Below, piece after piece: positions 46,442 to 57,222 of a DNA stretch of 64,000 bases. The DNA comes from Arsenicicoccus dermatophilus (GTDB taxonomy: Bacteria > Actinomycetota > Actinomycetes > Actinomycetales > Dermatophilaceae). The position numbers and the translations under genes were made by a program. The DNA lies in NCBI RefSeq assembly GCF_022568795.1, contig NZ_JAKZHU010000001.1, positions 2,170,001 through 2,234,000 of the forward strand, given 5' to 3'. Below the pieces are notes generated by a model, which saw only the letters and a program-made list of their open reading frames with translations, was not told the origin of the DNA and did no database searches. The stretch's first letter is position 1, and every line of letters begins with the position of its first letter.

Positions 46442-47122
46442 TCAGCGATCGCCACGGTGGACGGCCCGGAAGGCGAGGGCCGCAACCACGGCGCCGAGCA
46501 GCTCGACCACGACGAAGACGGCAGCCGGGACGACCCCCAGCAGACCCATCAGCACCAGGGCAACCGCGACGGCCGGGTTGAAGGCCGCCCCGGAGACCGA
46601 CCCCACCGCGACCGCACCGGCGAGGACGGTGAAGCCGATGGCCACGCCGTAGAAGTGGTTGCCAGGGTGGTTGCGGCTGGTCGCGACGTTGAGCACCACC
46701 CAGCACAGGGCGAAGGTGAACAGGAACTCGACGATCGCTGCAGCCGTGAGATCCATGGGGGCCACGGCCCCGTGGCGGTGCGTGACGAAGGTCGCCACCA
46801 TCGCACCGAGGAGACCGCCGACCAGCTGGGCCAACCAGTACTGGCCCATGAGGACGGGGGTCAGCCGGCCTCGGACCACGGCGGCGAGGCTGACCGCAGG
46901 GTTGAAGTGGGCGCCGGACACGTGGCCGCCGGCGAAGACCATGCACATGAGCATGGCACCGATGCCGAGCGGGGCCAGCGGCGAACGCCCCAGCACCGCG
47001 CACCCGATGGTCAGCACCAGGAAGAAGGTGCCGATGCCCTCGACGAGGGGGGAGCGGAGGCTGAGCTCGGGATGCTCGACCGGGGTGACGACCTCCTGGG
47101 TCGAGGGGGCGTCGACGGACAT
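46442..47122 (-). CDS. Aquaporin-family (MIP) channel lacking the usual selectivity Arg
   Basis: A 226-residue membrane channel with six hydrophobic segments and two NPA half-helices, SGAHFNPAVSLA and SGAAFNPAVAVA. In most aquaporins the second NPA is followed by Arg, which forms the selectivity filter; here Val follows. This suggests a wider or less polar pore than a strict water channel, perhaps for small neutral solutes. The short N-terminal tail is polar. It is monocistronic as far as can be seen. Confidence 0.85.
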   Translation of the reverse strand: MSVDAPSTQEVVTPVEHPELSLRSPLVEGIGTFFLVLTIGCAVLGRSPLAPLGIGAMLMCMVFAGGHVSGAHFNPAVSLAAVVRGRLTPVLMGQYWLAQLVGGLLGAMVATFVTHRHGAVAPMDLTAAAIVEFLFTFALCWVVLNVATSRNHPGNHFYGVAIGFTVLAGAVAVGSVSGAAFNPAVAVALVLMGLLGVVPAAVFVVVELLGAVVAALAFRAVHRGDR

Positions 47123-47304
47123 GGCTGTCTCCTGGCGGGTGGGGGGCGTCTCCTCGAGGGCCCCGGCGGGTGATGACCTGGGTCAGCATGAGCCGCCCGC
47201 GCGGCTGAATGCCAGTGTGCTGCAACGGAATTCACCGTTCCGCAGCCTGGCTCTCAGTTCGCTCTCAGCCTCCGGGGACTCTCGTCTGCCCGACCACGCC
47301 ATGG

Positions 47305-48774
47305 TCAGGCCAGGGCAGCGACCTCGTGCTGGTCCGTCGTGTGCCGCAGCGTCCGCCGCCCGTCCTCGTCGCGCTCGACCACGGTGGCCCGCCGCGCGCC
47401 GTCACGGCCGTGGGTGATCGTCCACGTCTCGGGACCCGCAGGGGCCGGCGGGAGCTCGCGAGGTGCCGCGTCCAGCGCGGCCTGCACCGCTGCGGACTGC
47501 CCCGGCCGCCAGGGCCGCGGCACGGTGCCCCACACGCCGACCGAGTACTTCGACAGCACACCTCCGTTCCCGGTCGTCAGGGCGAGCTCGCCGGGGGTCT
47601 CGCGCAGCCGGCGCACGGCTGCGGCGATGGCGTGCATGGTGTAGTCGTTGCCGGGCCCGCCGAAGTAGGGCAGTCCCCCGGTCAGCGTCAGCCCTCGCGG
47701 GTCGTCAGCCGCGAGCCCGAGGCCGTCGCACACGGCCGACACCGCGATCGGGAAGCAGGAGTAGAGGTCCAGGTGCCGCACCTCGTCCAGACCCACCCCG
47801 GCGAGGCCGAGCGCGGACCCGATCGCCGCGACGGCAGCGGGATAGGCCCCCAGGTCGGGCCGCTCCAGCAGCGGTCGCTCGACGGTGTCGCAGTGCCCGT
47901 GCAGGGACACCCAACGATCCTGCGGCACCCCGAGGCTCGCTGCCCGTCCCACGGACGTGACGAGCACCGCCGCGCCCTGGTTGACCAGGTCCCGGGCGAC
48001 GAGAAGCTTGCGATAGGGCTGCGCCACCAGGCGATTGCGGTCGCTGATCGCGAGCAGCTGCTCGGGGGTGAAGGCCTCGCGCAGGGCCGCGTGCGGGTGG
48101 GTCGCCGCCACGTGCGAGAGCGGCGCGAAGAGCTCGGCCATGGTCCGGTCGTACTCCCCTGCCGGGAGCCCGGTCTCGCGCTCCAGCCGCCGCTGCCGGG
48201 CCCGCTCGAAGAGCGCATAGGTCGAGGGCGCGTCGATGTGCCCCGCGTCGTCGAAGTCGACGAGCCCCTCGAGGCCGTACCCCCGCCACTCACGGTGCCC
48301 GCCGACGGACTCCGACCACGACGGCCGCTCGACCGGCGGTCGGCTCAGCAGGTGCCGGGTCGTCGACAGGGCCTCCGCGCCGCACGCCACCGCCATGTCG
48401 CACTCGCCCCGCGCCACCATGCCCATCAGCTCGGTGACCAGGTGCTGGGGACCCTGGCCACCCGCCACGTCGGTGATCGCGAGCCGCGGCACCAGCCCGG
48501 CCCGGGAGGCGACGGCTCGGGGCATGTTGTCCGGATGCCCCAGCGGGGCAAGGGCATCGGGCGTGGAGACCGCGAACTGCGGGATGTCCGCGACCACGTC
48601 CACGGCTCGGCGCAGCGTCCCGAGACCCACCCGGGGTGCGGCGTCCACCAGCGCCGCCGCCACCGCCCGGGCGGCCAGCTCGGCGGGCGGGAGGGCGGCA
48701 TATGCCGGGTCGGCGAGGCGCTCGCCGCACTCCCCCACCCCGACGACGACGGGCGTTCGCGGGTCCAGCCTCAC
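47305..48774 (-). CDS. Thiolase-like protein (acetyl-CoA acetyltransferase family)
   Basis: A 489-residue thiolase-fold protein. It matches the thiolase-like group: VVVGVGECGERLADPAYAALPP at the start, LDLYSCFPIAVSAV and LTGGLPYFGGPGNDYTMHAI in the C-terminal half, and GNGGVLSKYSVGVWG near the end. The usual nucleophilic Cys loop of degradative thiolases is not found; DVAGGQGPQHLV stands in its place, as is normal for this subgroup, so classical thiolysis is doubtful. The start is the GTG at 48774, overlapping the stop of the C39-like gene (GTGA), so the two are translationally coupled. Confidence 0.78.
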   Translation of the reverse strand: MRLDPRTPVVVGVGECGERLADPAYAALPPAELAARAVAAALVDAAPRVGLGTLRRAVDVVADIPQFAVSTPDALAPLGHPDNMPRAVASRAGLVPRLAITDVAGGQGPQHLVTELMGMVARGECDMAVACGAEALSTTRHLLSRPPVERPSWSESVGGHREWRGYGLEGLVDFDDAGHIDAPSTYALFERARQRRLERETGLPAGEYDRTMAELFAPLSHVAATHPHAALREAFTPEQLLAISDRNRLVAQPYRKLLVARDLVNQGAAVLVTSVGRAASLGVPQDRWVSLHGHCDTVERPLLERPDLGAYPAAVAAIGSALGLAGVGLDEVRHLDLYSCFPIAVSAVCDGLGLAADDPRGLTLTGGLPYFGGPGNDYTMHAIAAAVRRLRETPGELALTTGNGGVLSKYSVGVWGTVPRPWRPGQSAAVQAALDAAPRELPPAPAGPETWTITHGRDGARRATVVERDEDGRRTLRHTTDQHEVAALA

Positions 48775-49352
48775 GGCAGGTCCTCGGCGGCGGCCACCAC
48801 GAGCCAGACCCGCGTCCAGCCCGCGAGCGTCGTCAGCCCGCGCACGAAGTCGTCGGTGTCCAGGGGCAGCACCTGACCGGCAGCCGGCTCGTAGACGTCG
48901 ACCCCCACCCCGTCAGCAGGCGGCACCAGCAGCACGACATGCCTTGGTAGCCACCGGCTTCCGACATACACCAGCGCGCAGCGCCCGGACCTGACCCCCG
49001 GCGACAGGCCGTCGAGCACGGCCGTCCGTGTCGCCGGGGAGGACCATCGCACCACCTGCCGGCGCACCCCCCGGCGCCCGAGCCCGAGCACCCGGGCGAG
49101 CACGGCGGCAGCACCCCACGGCGGGGTGCCCAGCGAGCGCGGCCACGGCAGCTGCAGCACCCGACCCCACGGCCGGATCCGGTTGGTCAGCAGCGGCATC
49201 CGACGCTCCTCGGCCGCGAAGCCCCCGCTCCCCACCCGCTCGGCATAGGCCGGGTCGGCGAGCATCCGGGCCACGACCAGGCAGGAGGAACCGCAGGTCG
49301 TGGGGGTGGACTGCCGGGGGGCCGGGGCGCCCCGGCGCAGCACGAGACTCAT
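48771..49352 (-). CDS. C39-like papain-fold peptidase
   Basis: A 193-residue protein with a Cys-protease signature. RQSTPTTCGSSCLVVARML matches the Gln-x-CG-x-x-C start of C39-like peptidases (Cys in TTCGSS as nucleophile), and RHVVLLVPP with VDVYEPAAGQ supplies the later His and Asp. No signal peptide or transporter domains are present, so it is not a lantibiotic exporter. Function is unknown. It is immediately upstream of, and overlaps by four bases, the thiolase-like gene. Confidence 0.62.
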   Translation of the reverse strand: MSLVLRRGAPAPRQSTPTTCGSSCLVVARMLADPAYAERVGSGGFAAEERRMPLLTNRIRPWGRVLQLPWPRSLGTPPWGAAAVLARVLGLGRRGVRRQVVRWSSPATRTAVLDGLSPGVRSGRCALVYVGSRWLPRHVVLLVPPADGVGVDVYEPAAGQVLPLDTDDFVRGLTTLAGWTRVWLVVAAAEDLP

Positions 49353-49503
49353 GCCCCCACCTCACCACGTCGAGGAGGGCGCGACCACCCCCGCAGTGCG
49401 AGGCAGTCCGGTCCAGGAGGCCGTACGACGAGACGAAGCGCCGCGGGGGCGCCCCCCTCGTGGCCGCCGGTCCGGCGCCACCCGGCCGACCGCGAACGGC
49501 GGC

Positions 49504-50781
<1,278 letters not shown>

Positions 50782-50955
50782 CCGCAACCTCCTGTGCCGA
50801 GCGGGCCGGGCGGGCCGCTGTCGTGTCGACGGGCTGCCAACCGCCCGTTCCCTCCAGTGAAGGTACCCGGCTCGAGGGGCCGGGACACCCAGATGTGCGG
50901 CCACTCACCGGCGTGCCGCACGAGTTCAGCCGACAGCGAAATCGCTGCGACGGAA

Positions 50956-50995
50956 CGATCAAGGCCCGACCCTCGCCGGGGCCGGGCCTTGATCG
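50956..50995 (-). terminator. Terminator after clpP2
   Basis: A perfect 13-base inverted repeat, CGATCAAGGCCCG (50956-50968) and CGGGCCTTGATCG (50983-50995), directly after the clpP2 stop on the minus strand. Confidence 0.8.
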
Positions 50996-50999
50996 ACGG

Positions 51000-51656
51000 T
51001 CACTCCGCGGAGGCCTTGCGGCTCGCCACGACGGTGTCGATCAGGCCGTACTCCTGGGCCGCCTCGGCCGACAGGATCTTGTCGCGCTCGATGTCCTCGC
51101 GGACCTGCTCGGGGGTGCGACCCGAGTGCTTGGCCAGGGTGTCCTCCAGCCAGGTGCGCATCCGGAAGATCTCGTTGGCCTGGATCTCGATGTCGGAGGC
51201 CTGACCGCCGCCGCCCTCGACCGCGGGCTGGTGGATCAGCACACGAGAGTTGGGCAGGGCATAACGCTTGCCGGGGGCACCGGCCGCGAGGAGGACGGCT
51301 GCGGCGGACGCGGCCTGCCCGATGCAGAAGGTCTGCACGTCCGGGCGGATGAACTGCATCGTGTCGTAGATCGCCGTCATGGCGGTGAAGGAGCCGCCGG
51401 GCGAGTTGATGTACATCAGGATGTCGCGGTCCGGGTCCTGCGACTCGAGCACGAGCAGCTGGGCGATCATGTCGTCCGCGGAGGCATCGTCCACCTGGAC
51501 GCCGAGGAAGATGATCCGGTCCTCGAAGAGCTTCGTGTAGGGGTCGGTGCGCTTCATCCCGTAGGACGTGCGCTCCTCGAACTGCGGAAGGATGTAGCGG
51601 CTCGTCGGCATGACGTGGCCGCCCTGGGCGCCATACAGGGGGTGGGTGTGGTTCAT
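51000..51656 (-). CDS. clpP2: ATP-dependent Clp protease proteolytic subunit ClpP2
   Basis: A 218-residue serine peptidase subunit. The catalytic Ser is in [16 protein letters not shown], the His in [14 protein letters not shown], and the Asp in the [14 protein letters not shown] region. Actinobacteria make a mixed ClpP1-ClpP2 tetradecamer, and this is the second gene of the pair. The start is the ATG at 51656 with GGAGAG upstream, giving [15 protein letters not shown]; a longer frame running through clpP1 is spurious. Confidence 0.94.
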   Translation of the reverse strand: MNHTHPLYGAQGGHVMPTSRYILPQFEERTSYGMKRTDPYTKLFEDRIIFLGVQVDDASADDMIAQLLVLESQDPDRDILMYINSPGGSFTAMTAIYDTMQFIRPDVQTFCIGQAASAAAVLLAAGAPGKRYALPNSRVLIHQPAVEGGGGQASDIEIQANEIFRMRTWLEDTLAKHSGRTPEQVREDIERDKILSAEAAQEYGLIDTVVASRKASAE

Positions 51657-51694
51657 CGGGTCTCTCCGGGAGTCTCTAGGGGCCGTATGGCGGG

Positions 51695-52330
51695 TCAGGC
51701 GTCCGTGCCGCCGCTGCCCGGCGTCTGGGTCGCGCGCTCGAAGACGTGGTCGACGAAGCCGTAGTCCTTGGCCTCGGCGGCGGTGAACCAGCGGTCGCGG
51801 TCGGAATCGGCCGTGATCTTCTCCACGGGCTGGCCGGTGTGCTCGGCGATCAGCTCGGCCATCTCCTTCTTCATCGCCAGGAGCAGCTCGGCCTGGATCT
51901 TGACGTCCGTCGCCGTGCCGCCGATGCCGCCGAGCGGCTGGTGCATCAGGATGCGGGCGTGCGGGGTGGCGTAGCGCTTGCCGCGGGTGCCCGCGGACAG
52001 CAGGAACTGCCCCATCGAGGCGGCCATGCCCATGGCGACCGTGCACACGTCGTTGGGGATCCACTGCATCGTGTCGTAGATCGCCATGCCGGCCGTCACC
52101 GAGCCGCCGGGGCTGTTGATGTACAGCCAGATGTCCTTGTCCGGGTCCTCCGCGGACAGCAGCAGCAGCTGGGCGCAGATCGCGTTGGCGTTGTCGTCAC
52201 GCACGTCGGAGCCGAGGAAGACGATGCGGTCGCGCAGGAGCCGCTGGTAGATGTGGTCGTCGAGGCCGCCCTGGGGGGCGGTCGCCGCGACCGGGGTGGC
52301 AGGGGTGCTCAGGCTCACCGTGGGTCTCAT
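51695..52330 (-). CDS. clpP1: ATP-dependent Clp protease proteolytic subunit ClpP1
   Basis: A 211-residue serine peptidase subunit. The catalytic Ser is in [17 protein letters not shown], the His in [17 protein letters not shown] and the Asp in [19 protein letters not shown]. It pairs with ClpP2, whose start is 38 bases downstream of this stop. The start at 52330 gives a short, variable [13 protein letters not shown] tail that would be removed on maturation. A ClgR-like site lies about 100 bases upstream. Confidence 0.94.
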   Translation of the reverse strand: MRPTVSLSTPATPVAATAPQGGLDDHIYQRLLRDRIVFLGSDVRDDNANAICAQLLLLSAEDPDKDIWLYINSPGGSVTAGMAIYDTMQWIPNDVCTVAMGMAASMGQFLLSAGTRGKRYATPHARILMHQPLGGIGGTATDVKIQAELLLAMKKEMAELIAEHTGQPVEKITADSDRDRWFTAAEAKDYGFVDHVFERATQTPGSGGTDA

Positions 52331-52432
52331 CTCTGTCTAGTCGCTTCGGTGCGGGCCGCCGGGGCGGCCCAGGGACTTGCTAGAGACAGTAACGCCCGGC
52401 ACCGACCTCCCCTTCCCGGCTGCGGGCGTGTT

Positions 52433-52443
52433 CGCCCTGGGCG
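52433..52443 (-). promoter_or_regulatory. Candidate ClgR operator upstream of clpP1P2
   Basis: On the minus strand CGCCCAGGGCG fits the CGCYNANRGCG core known for actinobacterial ClgR, the activator of clp genes, and is followed by AAC as expected. It lies 103 bases upstream of the clpP1 start. The left flank does not fully match the reported consensus. Inferred. Confidence 0.45.
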
Positions 52444-52452
52444 CAAGGTGAC

Positions 52453-52484
52453 GGCCCGCCCGCCCCTGCAGGGGCGGGCGGGCC
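52453..52484 (-). terminator. tig terminator
   Basis: Arms GGCCCGCCCGCCCC and GGGGCGGGCGGGCC form a 14-base perfect stem with a TGCA loop. It lies just after the trigger factor stop and ahead of the clpP1 promoter region, so tig and clpP1P2 appear to be separately transcribed. Confidence 0.75.
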
Positions 52485-52522
52485 GGAGCACGTGGCGCGG
52501 CACTCGGCCGCGTGCCGATGGA

Positions 52523-54055
52523 TCAGGCCTCGTCAGCCTTCGTGGCCGGCGCCTTCTTGGTGGCCTTCTTCGCCGGCTTGGCGTCCTCGTCCTTGGCGTC
52601 GTCCTTCGCCTCGGCCTTGGTCTCGTCCGCAGCCGCGTCCGCGTCCTTGTCCTTGTCCTTGTCCTTGGCGGTCGACTTCGTGGCCGGAGACTTCTTCGCG
52701 GCCTTCTTCGCCGGCTTGGCGTCCTCGTCCTTGGCCTCGTCGGTCCCGTCCTCGGACTCCGGCTCGTCGGTCTCGTCGTCGATCTCGACGTCCAGGTCGG
52801 ACAGGTTGACGACGCGACCGGACGCGTCCTTGATCGTGATCTCCTCGAGCACGGTCGCCAGACCCTTGCGGCGACCGACCTCGCCGACCATGGCGCCGAC
52901 CTGGCCGTTGGCGTCCATGATCTGGGCGAACTGGTTGGGGTCCATGCCGTACTGCTGGGCCTGCATCACGAGGTACTCGATGAGCTCCTGCTGGCCGACC
53001 TGGATCTCGCGGTCCTCGGCGATGGCGTCGAGGAGCAGCTGGGCCTTGAGGGACTCGCGGACGTTGCCCTCGACCTCGCTGCGGTGCTCCTCGTTGTCGT
53101 GGCCCTCCTCGCCGCCCTCGGCGAAGTGCGCGTCGACCTGCTCGGCGACCAGGCTGTCCGGCAGGGGGATGTCGACGGTCTCGATCAGGTGCGCCAGGAC
53201 CTTGTCACGGGCCTGCGCGCCCTGCTCGAACTTCTTGGCGCGCTCGGTCTGGGAGGTCACGTCGGCGCGCAGCTCGTCCATGGTGTCGAACTCGGACGCC
53301 AGCTGGGCGAACTCGTCGTCCAGCTCGGGGAGCTGGCGCTCCTTGACGGACAGCACCGTGAGTGTGATCTCGGCCTCCTGGCCGGCCTTGTCGCCACCGG
53401 CGAGGGGGGCGGTGAAGGTCTTGGTCTCGTCGGCCTTGGCGCCCACGAGCTGCTCGTCCATGCCCTCGAGCATGTTGCCGGAGCCGACCTCGTAGGAGAT
53501 GCCGGAGACCGAGTCGATCTCCTCGCCGTCGATGGTGGCGGTGAGGTCGACGGACACGAAGTCGCCGGTCTTGACGGCCCGCTCGACGCCCACGAGGGTG
53601 CCGAAGCGCTCGCGCAGCTGCTCGAGGTTGGCGTCCACGTCCTCGTCGGAGACGACCACGTCGTCCACGTCGACGGTGATGGCGGAGAAGTCGGGGAGCT
53701 CGATGGTGGGGACCACGTCGATCTCGGCGGTGAAGGCCAGCGGCTGGCCGTCCTCGAGCGGAATCGCGGTGACGTTGACCTCGGGCTGGGTGACGGGGCG
53801 GACCCCGGACTCCTCGACGGCCTGGCTGTAGAACGTGGGGAGCGCCTCGTTGACGGCCTCCTGGAGCACGGCGCCCTTGCCGAAGCGCTGGTCGATGAGG
53901 CGGGCGGGGACCTTGCCGCGACGGAAGCCGGGGATCTGGACCTGGTTGCCGATGGTCTGGTAAGCCGCATCGATGCTCGGCTTGAGCTCCTCGAAGGGGA
54001 CCTCGACGGCCAGCTTGACCCGGGTCGGGCTGAGGTTCTCGACGGCACTCTTCAC
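52523..54055 (-). CDS. tig: Trigger factor with long charged C-terminal tail
   Basis: A 510-residue ribosome-associated chaperone and peptidyl-prolyl isomerase. The ribosome-binding motif is IPGFRRGKVPARLI near residue 40, followed by the FKBP-like domain (GDFVSVDLTATIDGEEID) and the helical C-terminal domain. After NLSDLDVEIDDETDEPE there is an Asp/Lys/Ala-rich tail of about 80 residues in which a block of the form AKDEDAKPAKKA-KK-PATK occurs twice. Such tails occur in some actinobacterial trigger factors. The start is the GTG at 54055 (VKSAVENLSPTRVKL). Confidence 0.93.
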   Translation of the reverse strand: MKSAVENLSPTRVKLAVEVPFEELKPSIDAAYQTIGNQVQIPGFRRGKVPARLIDQRFGKGAVLQEAVNEALPTFYSQAVEESGVRPVTQPEVNVTAIPLEDGQPLAFTAEIDVVPTIELPDFSAITVDVDDVVVSDEDVDANLEQLRERFGTLVGVERAVKTGDFVSVDLTATIDGEEIDSVSGISYEVGSGNMLEGMDEQLVGAKADETKTFTAPLAGGDKAGQEAEITLTVLSVKERQLPELDDEFAQLASEFDTMDELRADVTSQTERAKKFEQGAQARDKVLAHLIETVDIPLPDSLVAEQVDAHFAEGGEEGHDNEEHRSEVEGNVRESLKAQLLLDAIAEDREIQVGQQELIEYLVMQAQQYGMDPNQFAQIMDANGQVGAMVGEVGRRKGLATVLEEITIKDASGRVVNLSDLDVEIDDETDEPESEDGTDEAKDEDAKPAKKAAKKSPATKSTAKDKDKDKDADAAADETKAEAKDDAKDEDAKPAKKATKKAPATKADEA

Positions 54056-54343
54056 TGCGGTTGCTCCAACGTCTGAGTAGAGAATCTGTGGACCCGCCGG
54101 CGCGGACCGCCACGCCGGCGCGTCCTCCGGGCCCTGGGGCCCGGACGGCGCGTCAGCAGCCGGCGGCATCGACGAGGCGCCCCGTGATAACAGGGCTCGG
54201 GTCATGCTATCGGGTGGCCCGGCATGGACCCTAACCACGTCCCGCGCCCTCGTGGTGCGAGGGAGGTGCGCCGTGGGGCGCCACGGGCGGTGCGGCGAGC
54301 GCCGAGGTGGGTGGCGCGGCGGGTGACCCCGTGGCCCGGCACG
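54056..54343. other. Non-coding stretch upstream of tig
   Basis: This 288-base stretch holds the tig leader and presumably its promoter on the minus strand. GATAGCAT around 54207-54214 read on the minus strand could be a -10 region. I find no tRNA, small gene or conserved structure in it. Confidence 0.45.
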
Positions 54344-54386
54344 ACCAGGGGGTATGCCGGAGCACCGCTGCGACATACCCCCTGGT
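54344..54386 (-). terminator. Terminator after CoA-transferase B, with GTATG/CATAC arms
   Basis: Arms 54344-54356 (ACCAGGGGGTATG) and 54374-54386 pair perfectly over 13 bases with a 17-base loop. It lies just after the subunit B stop. As in the lutC terminator, the over-used heptamer appears as an inverted pair (GTATGCC here and GACATAC). Confidence 0.7.
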
Positions 54387-54396
54387 GGACCTGGGC

Positions 54397-55047
54397 TCAG
54401 GCCGGCGGATCCTGCAGCTCGACCGTGAAGCCGCAGCCCGTCCTGGTGCGCACCTCGTCCTCGGTGACGCCCTCGGCCAGCTCGCGCAGCACGAGACCGC
54501 TCGCCGTGACGTCGAAGACGCACAGGTCGGTGATGATCCGCTGGACGACGCCCTTGCCGGTGTACGGCAGGGTGCACTCGGTCAGGATCTTGTGGGCGTC
54601 GCCCTTGGCGACGTGCTCCATCAGGACGATGACCTTCTTGGCGCCGTGGACCAGGTCCATCGCGCCACCCATCCCCTTGACCATCTTGCCGGGGATCATC
54701 CAGTTGGCGATGTCGCCGTGCTCGGAGACCTGCATGGCGCCGAGGATCGCGGCGTCGACCTTGCCGCTGCGGATCATCCCGAAGGACATGGCGGAGTCGA
54801 AGAAGCTCGCGCCCTTGCGGACGGTGACGGTCTCCTTGCCGGCGTTGATCAGGTCGGGGTCGACCTGCTCCTCGGTCGGGTAGGCACCGGTGCCGAGGAT
54901 GCCGTTCTCGGACTGCAGGACCAGCTCGACGTCGTCCGGCACGTAGTTGGGTACCAGGGTGGGCAGGCCGATGCCGAGGTTGACGTAGTCGCCGTCCTGG
55001 AGCTCCTTGGCAGCCCGGGCGGCCATCTGCTCGCGGGTGAGGGCCAT
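54397..55047 (-). CDS. 3-oxoacid (probably 3-oxoadipate) CoA-transferase subunit B
   Basis: A 216-residue beta subunit. It opens [33 protein letters not shown], and the catalytic Glu is in [55 protein letters not shown] is the expected family stretch (given here by its start and end only as motif recognition). It moves CoA from succinyl-CoA to a 3-oxoacid. The gene starts three bases after the subunit A stop. Next to a PcaF-type thiolase, PcaJ is the likely identity, but ScoB cannot be excluded. Confidence 0.88.
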   Translation of the reverse strand: MALTREQMAARAAKELQDGDYVNLGIGLPTLVPNYVPDDVELVLQSENGILGTGAYPTEEQVDPDLINAGKETVTVRKGASFFDSAMSFGMIRSGKVDAAILGAMQVSEHGDIANWMIPGKMVKGMGGAMDLVHGAKKVIVLMEHVAKGDAHKILTECTLPYTGKGVVQRIITDLCVFDVTASGLVLRELAEGVTEDEVRTRTGCGFTVELQDPPA

Positions 55048-55050
55048 GGC

Positions 55051-55836
55051 TCAGGACTCCTTGTGCTCGGTGGGGCGGACGGTGCGGCGCTCGATGCGCT
55101 TGTCCTGGACCTGCTCCGGCGTCAGCGCGACGACCCGCTGCACGAAGATGCCGGGCAGCTGCACGTCGTCGGGGTCGATCTCGCCGGGCTCGACCAGCTC
55201 CTCGACCTCGGCGATCGTGATCCGGCCGGCCATCGCCGCGGGCGGGTTGAAGTTGCGGGCGGCCTCGCGGAAGACGAGGTTGCCGTGCCGGTCGCCGCGC
55301 CAGGCGCGCACCAGCGCGAAGTCGCAACGGATGGCCTCCTCCAGGACGTAGGTGCGCTCCTCGCCGTCGACGGTGAAGACGCGGGTGTCCTTGGGGGCGG
55401 AGGTCTTGACGACCGTGCCGTCGGCGTCGTGCCTGAGCGGCAGGCCGCCCTCGGCGACCTGGGTGCCGGACCCGGTGAGGGTGTAGAACCCGGCGATGCC
55501 GGAGCCGCCGCAGCGGAGCTTCTCGGCCAGGGTGCCCTGCGGCGTCAGCTCCACCTCGAGCTCGCCGTGGAGGTACTGCCGCTCGAACTCCTTGTTCTCC
55601 CCGACGTAGGACGCCTGGATGCGGCGGATCTTCTTGTCCTGCAGGAGTATGCCGAGACCCCAGTCGTCGACGCCGCAGTTGTTGGAGACGACCTCGAGGT
55701 CGGTGACCCCGGAGTCGTCGAGGGCCTGGATCAGGACGCTCGGGATGCCGCAGAGGCCGAAGCCGCCGACGGCGAGGGAGGCCCCGTCGGTGATGTCGGC
55801 GATGGCCTCGGCGGCCGAGCGGACGACCTTGTCCAT
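55051..55836 (-). CDS. 3-oxoacid (probably 3-oxoadipate) CoA-transferase subunit A
   Basis: A 261-residue alpha subunit. It opens DKVVRSAAEAIADITDGASL, with GGFGLCGIPSVLIQAL and GAGFYTLTG-like glycine loops (GSGIAGFYTLTGSGT). The start is the ATG at 55836, preceded by AAAGG; an upstream in-frame extension overlaps the thiolase gene and is rejected. In an operon with thiolase and subunit B this is probably PcaI of the beta-ketoadipate pathway. Confidence 0.87.
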   Translation of the reverse strand: MDKVVRSAAEAIADITDGASLAVGGFGLCGIPSVLIQALDDSGVTDLEVVSNNCGVDDWGLGILLQDKKIRRIQASYVGENKEFERQYLHGELEVELTPQGTLAEKLRCGGSGIAGFYTLTGSGTQVAEGGLPLRHDADGTVVKTSAPKDTRVFTVDGEERTYVLEEAIRCDFALVRAWRGDRHGNLVFREAARNFNPPAAMAGRITIAEVEELVEPGEIDPDDVQLPGIFVQRVVALTPEQVQDKRIERRTVRPTEHKES

Positions 55837-55865
55837 GGAGTTGCCTTTCGGGTTGAGGGCGCGGG

Positions 55866-57074
<1,209 letters not shown>

Positions 57075-57222
57075 GTCCCATACCTACCATGGGGGCGGGG
57101 CGTCCGCGCAGGCGACGCCGAGGCGCACGACGTCCCGGTGGACCGGCTCGTGTCGCTGCGCGCCGCACGCCGGGGACAGACCCCACGATGGGCACGACCA
57201 GTCATCACGAGAGGGGACCGAC

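Noticed and set aside
47305-48774. Calling the thiolase-like protein a functional acetyl-CoA acetyltransferase
   Set aside because: The nucleophilic cysteine loop of true thiolases is not present, so only a thiolase-like call is supported.
51000-52064. A ClpP2 version extended by 136 codons
   Set aside because: The extra part is out-of-frame clpP1 sequence; the ATG at 51656 with GGAGAG gives the normal ClpP2 length.
52523-55327. One long frame joining trigger factor to sequence opposite or out of frame with the CoA-transferase genes
   Set aside because: The trigger factor start at 54055 is clear and the upstream part is a shadow of the CoA-transferase genes.
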